A stretch of 50,231 bases of DNA from Flavobacterium pectinovorum (GCF_006438875.1 NZ_RCZH01000021.1:42200-92430), one strand, 5' to 3'; counted from the first letter of the stretch, positions 7,319 to 15,332 are shown. Numbers and translations: made by a program. The notes: generated by a model from the letters alone, not told the origin.

Positions 7319-8152
7319 TTAAACTAACTTATCTAAGCTGATTACCTGAACGCTCTCACCTTCAAAGTCTTTTACTGAATTTGTAGTGAAAATTTTATCG
7401 AAACAATTCAAAACCTCAAAACCTTTATTGAAAATTCCGTGACTTACAGCCAAATACAATTTTCCGGCATTTTTCTTTTTTAATTCTTCGGCTAAGCCAA
7501 CAAAAGTTCCGCCACCGTCGCAAATGTCATCAACAATTAGGCAATCCATTCCGTTTAAATCGTCTTCATATACTTTAAAACCAGATAATCTTCCAGTTTT
7601 TACATCTCTGCTTTTGCTGCATTCTACCACTTCAATTCCACCTAAAAATTCAGAAACTTTATAGATTTTTTTAAGAGCACCACCATCAGGAGAAATTAAT
7701 TTTACATCTTCTCCAATTACTTTTAAAACTTCCTGAATAAAAGTATGATTCGGAATCACCTCGCAATTATTCACCAAAGCCGGAGTAACTTCAGAATGTG
7801 CATCAAAAACAAAAACTTTATTTAATTGAAGTCCATTAATAATATCTGCATATACTTTTACAGAAAGAGATTCCCCTTTGATCATCACACGATCTTGTCT
7901 CGCTGCCGGGAAATACGGAATAAAAAGATCAATCGCTTTAACATCCATTCTGCGCAAAGCATCTACCGTGATACACAATAAACCCAAATCATTGAATGAA
8001 TTTAAACGGTGCGTGATCGTTACTTTTTGAGAAATATCAAAATTAGTATCGATTTTAATATGTGGTTCTCCGCCAGAGAAAGTAAAACTTTGAAAATTGA
8101 TTTGTTCCTGATTAAGAAAAGGAGCGAATTTTGGGTCTAGGTTAAGTATCAT
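7319..8152 (-). CDS. prs: ribose-phosphate pyrophosphokinase-like protein (short form)
   Basis: Makes PRPP from ribose 5-phosphate and ATP. At 277 residues it is about 35 shorter than housekeeping PRPP synthetases. It keeps the key parts: YFPAARQDR (about 81-89), FDAHSE (about 117), and the PRPP-binding loop IVDDICDGGGT (about 209-219), then AVSHGIF. It is the first gene of the operon, directly behind the NrtR-type operators, so it is probably a dedicated copy supplying PRPP to the NAMPT at the operon's far end. The short length and reduced flexible loop suggest it lacks the allosteric ADP control of the housekeeping enzyme, though that is inference. Confidence 0.9.
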   Translation of the reverse strand: MILNLDPKFAPFLNQEQINFQSFTFSGGEPHIKIDTNFDISQKVTITHRLNSFNDLGLLCITVDALRRMDVKAIDLFIPYFPAARQDRVMIKGESLSVKVYADIINGLQLNKVFVFDAHSEVTPALVNNCEVIPNHTFIQEVLKVIGEDVKLISPDGGALKKIYKVSEFLGGIEVVECSKSRDVKTGRLSGFKVYEDDLNGMDCLIVDDICDGGGTFVGLAEELKKKNAGKLYLAVSHGIFNKGFEVLNCFDKIFTTNSVKDFEGESVQVISLDKLV

Positions 8153-8162
8153 AATTTATTAG

Positions 8163-8183
8163 TTTGCGTTAATTATACGCAAA
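8163..8183. promoter_or_regulatory. proximal NrtR-type operator
   Basis: A perfect palindrome, TTTGCGT-N7-ACGCAAA, 21 bp. Read on the minus strand, its first TTTG is also the last four bases of the -7 box of the operon promoter (8180-8187), and the rest covers the expected start point. A bound repressor would block RNA polymerase directly. Confidence 0.8.
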
Positions 8184-8209
8184 TGTAGAATATTCTTTTT
8201 AATAAACAA
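8180..8209 (-). promoter_or_regulatory. promoter of the NAD-salvage operon
   Basis: On the minus strand TTG (8207-8209), a 19-base spacer and TACATTTG (8180-8187) match the Bacteroidota -33/-7 consensus exactly. The first codon of the PRPP synthetase is 27 bases below the -7 box. It lies between two 21-bp palindromes. Confidence 0.75.
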
Positions 8210-8214
8210 TTTAT

Positions 8215-8235
8215 TTTGTGTAAAATTTACGCAAA
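8215..8235. promoter_or_regulatory. distal NrtR-type operator
   Basis: TTTGTGT-N7-ACGCAAA is a second copy of the 8163-8183 palindrome with one mismatch. Its centre is 52 bp from the proximal copy, about five helical turns, so both face the same side of the DNA. It lies just upstream of the -33 box and overlaps the stop codon of the regulator gene (8227-8229). Confidence 0.7.
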
Positions 8236-8919
8236 CTTTATTTCGAAGTGAAAGCCTTTTTTAATCAACTCATTGTATTTCAATTTATTGAATCGAAATA
8301 ATTTTGCTGGTCTTCCCGTTTTTATAGGAGAAAAATTATCGGTTTCCTCTAAAAAACCATAACTCAGGATTTTTTTTCTGAAATTTCGTCTGTCAATTTC
8401 TTTTTCTAAAATCGTACAATAGAGGTTTTCAAGATCAGAAAATAAGAATTCTTCCGGAAGCAAATCGAATCCGATAGGTTCATAAGTCAGTTTTGCTTTT
8501 AATCTTGATATGGCTTTTTCAAGTATTAAATTATGGTCAAATGCCAAAATTGGAATAGTATCAATTTTACACCATTGTACTCTTTCGGCATCGGTATCAG
8601 CTTTTATCTCCAAATTTGAAGCATCGACTAAAGCATAATACGCAACAGAAATTACACGGTTTCTGGAATCTCTGTAAATATCATCGCCAAAAGTGTAAAG
8701 CTGTTCCATAAAGGTCAATTGCACATTGGTTTCTTCGTGCAATTCTCGTATCACTGCATCACTCAAAGATTCGTCCTGTTTTACTAAACCTCCCGGCAAA
8801 GCCCAATATTTATCGGCTGAGCCAAATTGCTGTTCTATTAAAAGCACATACAGACTATTGTTTTTATACCCAAAAACAATAGCATCAACAGCGATTCTTA
8901 TATTTTGAAAATTTTTCAT
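8227..8919 (-). CDS. nrtR: Nudix-winged-helix transcriptional regulator, NrtR type
   Basis: A 230-residue protein with an N-terminal Nudix domain and a C-terminal winged helix, the layout of NrtR, which represses NAD genes and is released by ADP-ribose or related ligands. The Nudix box (about 42-64) reads G-x5-E-x7-RELHEET, so the catalytic Glu residues are intact and only the usual final Gly is changed (to Asn). Hydrolase activity is therefore possible. The DNA-binding half starts near residue 145 with PIGFDLLPEEF and contains DRRNFRKKIL, the same signature seen in the two Nudix regulators at 46518-47956. It is followed at 74 bases by the NAD operon, whose promoter carries two matching palindromes. 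No copy of that palindrome is seen upstream of its own start. Confidence 0.87.
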   Translation of the reverse strand: MKNFQNIRIAVDAIVFGYKNNSLYVLLIEQQFGSADKYWALPGGLVKQDESLSDAVIRELHEETNVQLTFMEQLYTFGDDIYRDSRNRVISVAYYALVDASNLEIKADTDAERVQWCKIDTIPILAFDHNLILEKAISRLKAKLTYEPIGFDLLPEEFLFSDLENLYCTILEKEIDRRNFRKKILSYGFLEETDNFSPIKTGRPAKLFRFNKLKYNELIKKGFHFEIKFA

Positions 8920-8937
8920 ATTTAAAAAAGAAAGTTT

Positions 8938-9064
8938 GCCACGAATTTTATTTTTCCGCCACGAATTTCACGAATTTACACTAATTCTTTCCTAAGCAAC
9001 CTAAAAACTAATTCGAGTAAATTCGTGAAATTCGTGGCGACTTTTATCTTCTAAATTTCGTGGC
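8938..9064. repeat. long nested inverted repeat between the regulator genes
   Basis: A 30-base arm at 8957-8986 pairs with 9010-9039 with three mismatches, and an outer arm at 8938-8950 pairs with 9052-9064 with one. Both are built on the words CCACGAATT and ACGAATTT, which recur at 31808-31840. Such repeats are common between Flavobacterium genes. It could end transcription of the LysR gene or act as a mobile-repeat remnant. Confidence 0.7.
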
Positions 9065-9074
9065 GAAAAAAAAA

Positions 9075-9980
9075 TTATAATCTATTTCCCAAAAACAACT
9101 TTAGTTCTTTAGAAATAGTATCAAAAAATGAACTTTGATTATTGTTTTTAGCCGTTAATAAATATACAAATTCCTCCGGCACATGAAAACTGTTCCATAA
9201 TAACTGTAATTTATTCTCTTTAATATATTTTCTTGCATTACAGTTCCAGGTTATGGCAACACCGGAATTCTTAGACAGTAACTCAAGCATTTCAGATTCT
9301 GATGGAATAATATAATTAGGAACCATCGAAGGTCTTTTTTTACTGAATGCATGGAGCCAGAATATTTTTATATGAGGAATTCTCGCATCATGACTATACC
9401 ATTTCTGCTCATTAAGCCATTGTTCTATTTCAGTATATTTGTCTGCTTTTAATTTCTGACGAAATTCTGTTGTATCCAAACTTATTGGAGCAACCATTAC
9501 CAGTTTAATTTTTCCGACGATTTCGTAAATAGTATCAAACGTATCATACTGCTTGCCTACAATTGCAAAATCGAGTTTTTTAGCATCGACCAAAGCAAAA
9601 AGAGAATCACTGTCCGCAAAAGTAAAATCGATAAAATCGAACTTCGAGATTAAAACACTTCCTATACTGGCAAAGAGATTTTTTGAAATCCCAACGGATA
9701 TTAACCGATTTGAATCCTGAGTTTTTGCCCTAAAAGTATTTTCTACATTCTCCAGTCGATCCAGTGCATCAATAATTAAATTATTGAGTAACTTAGCGTA
9801 TTCGGTTGGTTCTACGCCTTTTGACTTTCGATTAAATAATTTATTTCCAACATGAGCCTCCAACATAGATATTTGCTGACTTACAGCAGGTTGACTCATA
9901 AACAACTCTTTGGCGGCAAGCGAAAAGTTTCTGTTTTTATAAACCGCCTTAAATGTTCTGTACCATTCGAGATTTACCAT
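9075..9980 (-). CDS. LysR family transcriptional regulator
   Basis: A 301-residue regulator with the LysR N-terminal winged helix (residues 1-60: SLAAKELFMSQPAVSQQIS, then LGNKLF-like GNKLFNRKSKG) and a periplasmic-binding-like effector domain from about 90. Residue identity of the effector is not apparent. It is transcribed divergently from the DJ-1/PfpI gene with 85 bases between starts, the typical arrangement for a LysR regulator controlling its neighbour and itself. The downstream YqhD-like dehydrogenase suggests control of an aldehyde or carbonyl stress response. Confidence 0.93.
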   Translation of the reverse strand: MVNLEWYRTFKAVYKNRNFSLAAKELFMSQPAVSQQISMLEAHVGNKLFNRKSKGVEPTEYAKLLNNLIIDALDRLENVENTFRAKTQDSNRLISVGISKNLFASIGSVLISKFDFIDFTFADSDSLFALVDAKKLDFAIVGKQYDTFDTIYEIVGKIKLVMVAPISLDTTEFRQKLKADKYTEIEQWLNEQKWYSHDARIPHIKIFWLHAFSKKRPSMVPNYIIPSESEMLELLSKNSGVAITWNCNARKYIKENKLQLLWNSFHVPEEFVYLLTAKNNNQSSFFDTISKELKLFLGNRL

Positions 9981-10065
9981 GACATAAATATATTTATAAC
10001 AAACATAGTTTATTTTATTTTTACTGATATCACTTTAAGCGTAAATTTGTTAAAAATTTAAACTT
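9981..10065. promoter_or_regulatory. divergent LysR/DJ-1 promoter region
   Basis: A perfect 14-bp palindrome ATAAATATATTTAT (9984-9997) is a candidate LysR box. On the plus strand TAAATTTG (10042-10049) matches the Bacteroidota -7 box 16 bases before the DJ-1 start codon. A clear -33 TTG at the right distance is missing, which suits an activator-dependent promoter. Confidence 0.5.
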
Positions 10066-10830
10066 ATGAAAAAACTAGCATTACTTACGATTATAGCATT
10101 CACAGCTTTTAGCACATCTGCTTCAGCTCAAAAATCAACAAAAAAAGGTATGAAAAAAGTATTATTTGTTGTAACCAGCAATGATAAACTGGGCAACACA
10201 GGAGAAAAAACAGGATTTTGGTCAGAAGAATTAGCTGCACCATATTATGAATTATTGGATCAGGGAATCGAAATCACAATTGCATCGCCACTTGGAGGTC
10301 AGCCGCCAATCGATCCAAAAAGTAATGATCCCGCATCAGCAACCGAAGACACAAAACGTTTTGATGCCGATAAAACATTACAGGAAAAATTAAAAAACAC
10401 ACATAAACTTTCAACTATTAATCAGAAAGATTATGATGCGGTTTTCTATCCTGGAGGTCATGGTCCGCTTTGGGATTTAGTCGAAGATAAAAATTCAATT
10501 GCTTTGATTGAATCTTTCTACACGCACAAAAAACCGGTAGCTTTTGTTTGTCATGCTCCGGCAGTTTTGAAAAACGTAAAAGTTAATGGTGAGTTTTTAG
10601 TGAAAGATAAAAAAGTAACCGGATTTACAAATGAAGAGGAAGAAGCTGTTGGTTTAACCAAAGTTGTTCCGTTTTTATTGGAAGATGCTTTAATAAAAGA
10701 TGGCGCAAAATTCTCAAAAGGACCAAATTGGGCACCATACGCTGTTGAAGACGGCCTTTTAATTACAGGACAAAATCCGGCTTCATCTAAATTAGTAGCA
10801 GCTAAATTATTGGAAAAATTGAATAACTAA
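10066..10830 (+). CDS. exported DJ-1/PfpI family protein
   Basis: A 254-residue type 1 glutamine-amidotransferase-like protein of the Hsp31/DJ-1 group. Residues 1-21 form a Sec signal peptide ending in ASA, so the protein should act in the periplasm. The mature part has VLFVVTSND (about 31), GFWSEELAAPY (about 50), FYPGGHGPLWDL (about 127) and AFVCHAPAVLK (about 159) with the nucleophile Cys and following His. Relatives are glyoxalases, chaperones or deglycases. It lies between the divergent LysR gene and a YqhD-like dehydrogenase, which suggests a shared job in removing reactive aldehydes. Export is unusual for this family. Confidence 0.88.
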   Translation: MKKLALLTIIAFTAFSTSASAQKSTKKGMKKVLFVVTSNDKLGNTGEKTGFWSEELAAPYYELLDQGIEITIASPLGGQPPIDPKSNDPASATEDTKRFDADKTLQEKLKNTHKLSTINQKDYDAVFYPGGHGPLWDLVEDKNSIALIESFYTHKKPVAFVCHAPAVLKNVKVNGEFLVKDKKVTGFTNEEEEAVGLTKVVPFLLEDALIKDGAKFSKGPNWAPYAVEDGLLITGQNPASSKLVAAKLLEKLNN

Positions 10831-10843
10831 AAAAAAGGCTCTA

Positions 10844-10907
10844 AGTTTCTGAGTCGCTAAGTTTCTAAGGTTAATTCCTTTAAAAAAAACTTAGCGCCTC
10901 AGAAACT
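10844..10907. repeat. imperfect hairpin with 20-base arms
   Basis: The segment 10844-10863 pairs with 10888-10907 with one mismatch (words AGTTTCTGAG and CTCAGAAACT), loop 24 bases. It lies in the 3' part of the DJ-1 gene gap and reaches to 24 bases before the dehydrogenase start codon. Confidence 0.65.
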
Positions 10908-10931
10908 TTGAATCTCAGAAACTTAAAAAAA

Positions 10932-12089
10932 ATGCTAAACTTTGAATTATACAATCCGACGAATTTAATCTTCGGAAAAGGACAAATTGAAAAACTTTCG
11001 ACTTTAGTACCAAAAGATGCTAAAATTTTATTGGCTTACGGTGGTGGAAGTATTTTTAAAAATGGAATTCACGAACAAGTAATCAATAATCTAAAAGGTT
11101 TTGATATCGTTGAATTTGGCGGAATCGAACCAAATCCGCATTTTGAAACTTTAATGAAAGCTGTTGATGTTATCAAAGAAGAAAAAATTGATTTCATATT
11201 AGCTGTTGGTGGCGGATCTGTAATTGATGGTGTGAAATTTATTTCGGCGGCTGTTAATTTTAACGGAAACCCGATTGATATTTTACAAAAACGTTTACTA
11301 ATTAAAGAAAATGCGGTGCCTTTTGGAACTGTTTTGACTTTACCGGCAACAGGAAGTGAAATGAACTCCGGTTCTGTTGTTACGATTAAAGCAACTCAGG
11401 AAAAACTGGCTTTTGGCGGAAGCGCATTATTTCCAAAATTCTCTATTTGCGATCCTACAGTTATTGAATCTTTGCCAAAAAGACAAATTCAAAACGGTGT
11501 TGTAGATGCATACACGCACGTAATGGAACAATATTTAACGTATCCGCATGAAGGTTATTTACAAGACCGAATTGCCGAAGGAATTTTACAAACCTTAATT
11601 GAGGTTGGTCCAAAAGTAGTAGAAAACCCAACTGATTATGCTTTGGCTTCAAATTTTATGTGGAGTTGTACAATGGCTTTAAACGGATTGATTCAAAAAG
11701 GTGTTCCTTCAGATTGGGCTACACACATGATTGGCCACGAATTAACGGCTATGTACGGAATTGATCACGCCAGAACTTTGGCGATTATTGGACCAAGTTT
11801 GTACAATGTGATGTTTGAAACCAAAAAAGGAAAACTGGCACAATACGGAAGAAGAATTTTTGAATTAAAAGGTTCTGATGATGAAGTAGCAAAAGAAGCG
11901 ATCACTAAAACTGTTGAATTTTTCCATACAATGGGAATGGATACTAAACTTTCGCAATACACAGATGATTACAGCAAAACCGCTGATTTTATCGTAAATC
12001 GTTTCGACGAAAGAGGATGGAAAGGTTTAGGCGAAAATCAATTGGTAACTTTAGATAAAGTAAAATCGATTGTTGAGATGAGTTATTAG
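10932..12089 (+). CDS. iron-containing alcohol dehydrogenase, YqhD/BDH-like
   Basis: A 385-residue NAD(P)H-dependent group III alcohol dehydrogenase that would reduce aldehydes. Metal ligands are visible in VVDAYTHVMEQY (Asp and His) and in MIGHELTAMYGIDHARTL (two His). The cofactor loop GGGSVIDG is near residue 92. The ATG at 10932 is preferred. A longer reading from a TTG at 10908 would start inside the preceding repeat and add eight residues with no family match. It follows the DJ-1 gene in the same direction with a hairpin between and ends before a clear terminator. Confidence 0.93.
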   Translation: MLNFELYNPTNLIFGKGQIEKLSTLVPKDAKILLAYGGGSIFKNGIHEQVINNLKGFDIVEFGGIEPNPHFETLMKAVDVIKEEKIDFILAVGGGSVIDGVKFISAAVNFNGNPIDILQKRLLIKENAVPFGTVLTLPATGSEMNSGSVVTIKATQEKLAFGGSALFPKFSICDPTVIESLPKRQIQNGVVDAYTHVMEQYLTYPHEGYLQDRIAEGILQTLIEVGPKVVENPTDYALASNFMWSCTMALNGLIQKGVPSDWATHMIGHELTAMYGIDHARTLAIIGPSLYNVMFETKKGKLAQYGRRIFELKGSDDEVAKEAITKTVEFFHTMGMDTKLSQYTDDYSKTADFIVNRFDERGWKGLGENQLVTLDKVKSIVEMSY

Positions 12090-12090
12090 T

Positions 12091-12161
12091 ATTCGGTCGC
12101 AGTTTTCAGTCTCAGTCCAAAACTGGATACTGCCACTGAAAACTAAAAACTGCGACTGAAT
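12091..12161. repeat. hairpin with 16-base arms after the dehydrogenase
   Basis: 12091-12106 pairs with 12146-12161 with one mismatch (words CGCAGTTTT and AAAACTGCG). Further partial copies of CTGAAAACTAAAAA and ATACTG fill the stretch to 12187. The same CGCAGTTTT word forms another hairpin at 15333-15402. Confidence 0.65.
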
Positions 12162-12184
12162 ACTGTATACTGGGACTGAAAACT

Positions 12185-12219
12185 AAAAAAAAGGCGTTCT
12201 CAAACAGGAACGCCTTTTT
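12185..12219 (+). terminator. rho-independent terminator after the dehydrogenase
   Basis: An A-run is followed by stem GGCGTTC (12193-12199) paired with GAACGCC (12208-12214) and a TTTTT run. It ends the DJ-1/dehydrogenase transcript. The A-run also allows minus-strand use. Confidence 0.85.
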
Positions 12220-12403
12220 AAAATACTAAAACAAAACTAACTAACTCAATTTTTATTAAACTCATTTAAAATTCTAATTTATAATCAGTTACAACGTAAT
12301 TACGCAATCGTTATTGTGTAAACAGTAAAATATTTTTTTATTATTTTAAAAACCCCTGAAAACCATTGTAATTAAAGGTGTTTTTTAAATTTCTTAAATG
12401 AGA

Positions 12404-12437
12404 TTTTGTATTATTACTACATTATTAAGTACTTTTG
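12404..12437 (+). promoter_or_regulatory. gpsA promoter
   Basis: TTTTG (12404-12408), a 21-base spacer and TACTTTTG (12430-12437) match the Bacteroidota consensus, 18 bases before the gpsA start codon. The rest of the 366-base gap upstream holds a terminator, hairpins and AT-rich sequence with no gene. Confidence 0.75.
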
Positions 12438-12455
12438 TTTTAAATTATTAATATA

Positions 12456-13451
12456 ATGAGTGAAAATTTAAAATTTGCAGTAATTGGAGGAGGAAGCTGG
12501 GCTACGGCAATTGCAAAGATGTTATGCGTAAATCTATCCGAAATTGCGTGGTATATGCGTAACGATGCTGCGATCGAGCACATTCAGAAATACAAACACA
12601 ATCCAAACTATTTAAGTTCAGTTGAATTCGACACTAACAAACTTAAATTAACCAATAATATAAACGAAGCGATTGAATATGCCGATTATGTAATTTTTGC
12701 TATTCCATCAGCTTTTTTGGATGCCGAATTGAAAAATATGACGGTTTCTTTGGCAGATAAAATTATTTTCTCGGCCATTAAAGGTATTGTGCCTGAAACA
12801 AGTTTAATTGTTGGAGAACATTTTCACATTCAATACGATATTCCATATTATAATATTGGTGTTATCACAGGTCCATGTCATGCCGAAGAAGTTGCATTAG
12901 AACGTCTTTCTTATTTGACAATTGCTTGTGGTGATCCGGATAAAGCCCGTAACGTTGCCAAAACACTTTCAGGAAACTATATAAAAGCCAAAATATCGGA
13001 TGATATTATTGGTACTGAATATGCTGCAATGCTTAAAAATATTTACGCAATCGCTGCCGGAATTGCTCACGGTTTGGGTTATGGAGATAACTTTCAATCT
13101 GTGATGATGAGTAACGGAATTCGCGAGATGAAAAAATTCATCAGAAAGGTTCACAAAATGAAACGTAACATCAATGATTCGGCTTATTTGGGCGATTTAT
13201 TGGTTACAGGATATTCCGTATTCTCAAGAAACAGAATGTTCGGAAACATGATTGGAAAAGGTTACACCGTAAAAAGTGCAATGATGGAAATGAGTATGGT
13301 TGCCGAAGGTTATTATGCCACCAAAAGTGCTTATAAACTAAATCAAGGATATGGCGCAAAAACTCCAATTATAGATGCTGTTTACGCTATTTTATATGAA
13401 GGAAAAGATGCAAAATCTGTATTTAAGAAATTGACGGAGTCTCTTGATTAA
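12456..13451 (+). CDS. gpsA: NAD(P)-dependent glycerol-3-phosphate dehydrogenase
   Basis: Reduces dihydroxyacetone phosphate to sn-glycerol 3-phosphate, the backbone for phospholipids. The 331-residue protein has the N-terminal Rossmann motif VIGGGSWATAIAKML (8-22), the NPNYLS loop (about 50), FAIPSAFL (about 74), and the C-terminal helical catalytic domain with LKNIYAIAAGIAHGLGYGDN (about 190-209) including the catalytic Lys. It is monocistronic, with its own promoter and a strong terminator. Confidence 0.96.
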   Translation: MSENLKFAVIGGGSWATAIAKMLCVNLSEIAWYMRNDAAIEHIQKYKHNPNYLSSVEFDTNKLKLTNNINEAIEYADYVIFAIPSAFLDAELKNMTVSLADKIIFSAIKGIVPETSLIVGEHFHIQYDIPYYNIGVITGPCHAEEVALERLSYLTIACGDPDKARNVAKTLSGNYIKAKISDDIIGTEYAAMLKNIYAIAAGIAHGLGYGDNFQSVMMSNGIREMKKFIRKVHKMKRNINDSAYLGDLLVTGYSVFSRNRMFGNMIGKGYTVKSAMMEMSMVAEGYYATKSAYKLNQGYGAKTPIIDAVYAILYEGKDAKSVFKKLTESLD

Positions 13452-13481
13452 TTTTTTCTAGCGCGAAGCAAGATGGTAGAA

Positions 13482-13636
13482 GCAAGAAGCAAGACTTGCT
13501 GCTTGATGGATTGATGTAGAAGAATAAATAAGAGAATATAAAAAGAGCCAAGATCTAATAATTTTAGTCTTGGCTCTTTTTTTATCATAAACAAAAGTCT
13601 ATATCCTCACTTCAAGCAGCCAGTCTTGCTTCTTGC
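13482..13636. repeat. 25-base inverted repeat bracketing the gpsA terminator
   Basis: 13482-13506 pairs with 13612-13636 with one mismatch (words GCAAGAAGCAAGACTTGC and its complement). The GCAAGAAG word is reiterated on both sides (13461-13494 and 13626-13652). The terminator at 13543-13584 lies inside the loop, so the whole forms nested hairpins between two convergent genes. Confidence 0.7.
13543..13584. terminator. gpsA terminator, probably bidirectional
   Basis: AAGAGCCAAGA (13543-13553) pairs with TCTTGGCTCTT (13568-13578), followed by a T-run to 13583 and preceded by an A-run. It lies between gpsA and the convergent small gene. Confidence 0.88.
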
Positions 13637-13658
13637 TTCTTGCATTTTGCTTCTACTT

Positions 13659-14066
13659 TTACTTCACCATCACTCCCTCAACAAACAAAATCGGCACTTC
13701 TTCAGTATCGTTTTCGTTAATTAGGTTTGATTTGAAGATGAATTTCTTGTCGTAGAGTTTATTATCAATGAAGAAAGTCACCATGAATTCGTTGTTCAAA
13801 ACCAGTAAACTTTTTTCGACCATTTCGATTTTTACTACTGAAACTGCGGGAACTTCAACAAAGGCATGACGCAAAACTGATGTTTTTTTCATTTCTCCAT
13901 CTATTGTTCCAAATGCTTTTGAAACTACCATTACGCTGTCCAAATTAAAGTCACTATCGTTTACAAGATAAGCGTACCACACTTTTTCCATAAAATCATC
14001 GCTCCATTCCTGAACTGCGGCTAGAAATACGTTTTCTACTTCTGGGATTGTTATGTCTTTTTTCAT
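13659..14066 (-). CDS. small conserved protein of unknown function next to pheS
   Basis: A 135-residue soluble acidic protein, about a third of it hydrophobic strand, with no signal peptide or membrane helix. The ATG at 14066 (MKKDITIPEV) is preferred over 14096, since the extra ten residues are basic and hydrophobic and look like untranslated leader. Noticeable elements are the EVENVFLAAVQEW start, a VWYAYLVND strand, an SVLRHAFVEVP stretch, and a C-terminal VPILFVEG. Similar small proteins beside pheS in Flavobacteriia are sometimes labelled as phenylalanyl-tRNA synthetase subunits from position alone. Nothing in this sequence resembles a synthetase domain. Confidence 0.75.
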   Translation of the reverse strand: MKKDITIPEVENVFLAAVQEWSDDFMEKVWYAYLVNDSDFNLDSVMVVSKAFGTIDGEMKKTSVLRHAFVEVPAVSVVKIEMVEKSLLVLNNEFMVTFFIDNKLYDKKFIFKSNLINENDTEEVPILFVEGVMVK

Positions 14067-14260
14067 TTTTATTAAAAGCTTTAAAACCTTTGTCAAAGTC
14101 TAAACTTCAACAAAGGTTTATTTTTATTATAAAGGTAATTTATATCGTAAAGCCCTAGCCCAGATGGAAGCGGCATCCTTTTGTTTTTTTCTTTAAAAAA
14201 CAAAAGATATAGCGGACAGCTGGAAATAGCTCCTTCTTTCGACTACGCTCAAGATGACAA

Positions 14261-15280
14261 TTAAATATTAGCTTTGAATTGCTCTAAGAAACGAACATCA
14301 TTTTCATAAAACATACGGATATCACCAATTTGATACAGTAACATCGCGATACGCTCTACTCCCATTCCGAAAGCAAAACCATTGTATTCATCAGGATTGA
14401 TGTCGCAATTTTTAAGAACGTTTGGATCAACCATTCCGCAACCTCCAATTTCTAACCAACCTGTTCCTTTTGTGATACGGTAATCGGTTTCGGTTTTTAA
14501 ACCCCAATAAATATCAATTTCGGCACTTGGTTCTGTAAACGGAAAATATGACGGACGTAAACGAATTTTCGATTTTCCGAACATTTCTTTTGTGAAATAA
14601 AGTAAGGTTTGTTTCAAATCTGCAAATGATACGTCTTTGTCAATATACAATCCTTCCACTTGATGGAAGATACAGTGCGAACGTGACGAAATTGCTTCGT
14701 TACGAAATACACGTCCCGGAGAAATAGTACGGATTGGCGGTTTGTGATTTTCCATATAACGCACCTGAACAGATGATGTATGCGTACGCAACAACACGTC
14801 AGGATTGGTCTGAATGAAAAATGTATCCTGCATATCACGAGCCGGATGGTATTCCGGTAAGTTCAAAGCGGTAAAGTTATGCCAGTCGTCTTCGATTTCC
14901 GGACCTTCGGAAACGTTGAAACCAATATTGGCAAAAATATCTATAATTTGATTTTTAACAATCGAAATCGGGTGACGGGAACCAATAATTACCGGTTCGG
15001 CAGCACGTGTTAAATCGCCAAACACTCCTTTTATTTCTTCTTTACTTTCCAGTTCTTCCTGAATAACTCTTACTTTTTCTTCCGCAACAGCTTTTAAGGT
15101 ATTTATTACTTGTCCAAAATCTTTTTTCTGATCGTTCGGAATGTTTTTGAACTCTGTAAAAAGATCTTTCAACAATCCTTTACTACCTAAATATTTAATA
15201 CGGAATTGCTCTAAGGATTCTTTATTTTTATCATTAAAGGCTTTAGCTTCCTCTATATGCTGTTTTATCTTATCTATCAT
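14261..15280 (-). CDS. pheS: phenylalanine-tRNA ligase alpha subunit
   Basis: Class II aminoacyl-tRNA synthetase alpha chain that charges tRNA-Phe together with PheT, which is not in the window. The 339-residue protein has the N-terminal coiled coil (1-85), GSRHPIS (about 100), motif 2 region TISPGRVFRNEAISSRSHC (about 182-200), the phenylalanine pocket FTEPSAEIDI (about 248), and motif 3 GFAFGMGVERIAMLLY (about 302-317). Normal length. A -7 box at 15303-15310 lies upstream. The separation of pheS from pheT is usual in Bacteroidota. Confidence 0.97.
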   Translation of the reverse strand: MIDKIKQHIEEAKAFNDKNKESLEQFRIKYLGSKGLLKDLFTEFKNIPNDQKKDFGQVINTLKAVAEEKVRVIQEELESKEEIKGVFGDLTRAAEPVIIGSRHPISIVKNQIIDIFANIGFNVSEGPEIEDDWHNFTALNLPEYHPARDMQDTFFIQTNPDVLLRTHTSSVQVRYMENHKPPIRTISPGRVFRNEAISSRSHCIFHQVEGLYIDKDVSFADLKQTLLYFTKEMFGKSKIRLRPSYFPFTEPSAEIDIYWGLKTETDYRITKGTGWLEIGGCGMVDPNVLKNCDINPDEYNGFAFGMGVERIAMLLYQIGDIRMFYENDVRFLEQFKANI

Positions 15281-15302
15281 TTTCCTTCAATAATTGAGAT
15301 TA

Positions 15303-15310
15303 CAAATTTA
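15303..15310 (-). promoter_or_regulatory. pheS -7 promoter element
   Basis: TAAATTTG on the minus strand, 22 bases before the pheS start codon, fits TAnnTTTG. No convincing -33 TTG is seen. Confidence 0.5.
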
Positions 15311-15332
15311 GTATTTTTTAGTTAAAAGTGTA

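Noticed and set aside
10908..10931. Upstream TTG extension of the alcohol dehydrogenase
   Set aside because: The added residues lie in a hairpin repeat, and the ATG at 10932 gives the usual family start.
14067..14096. Longer start of the small pheS-side protein
   Set aside because: The ten extra residues read like leader sequence. The internal ATG gives a normal soluble N-terminus.
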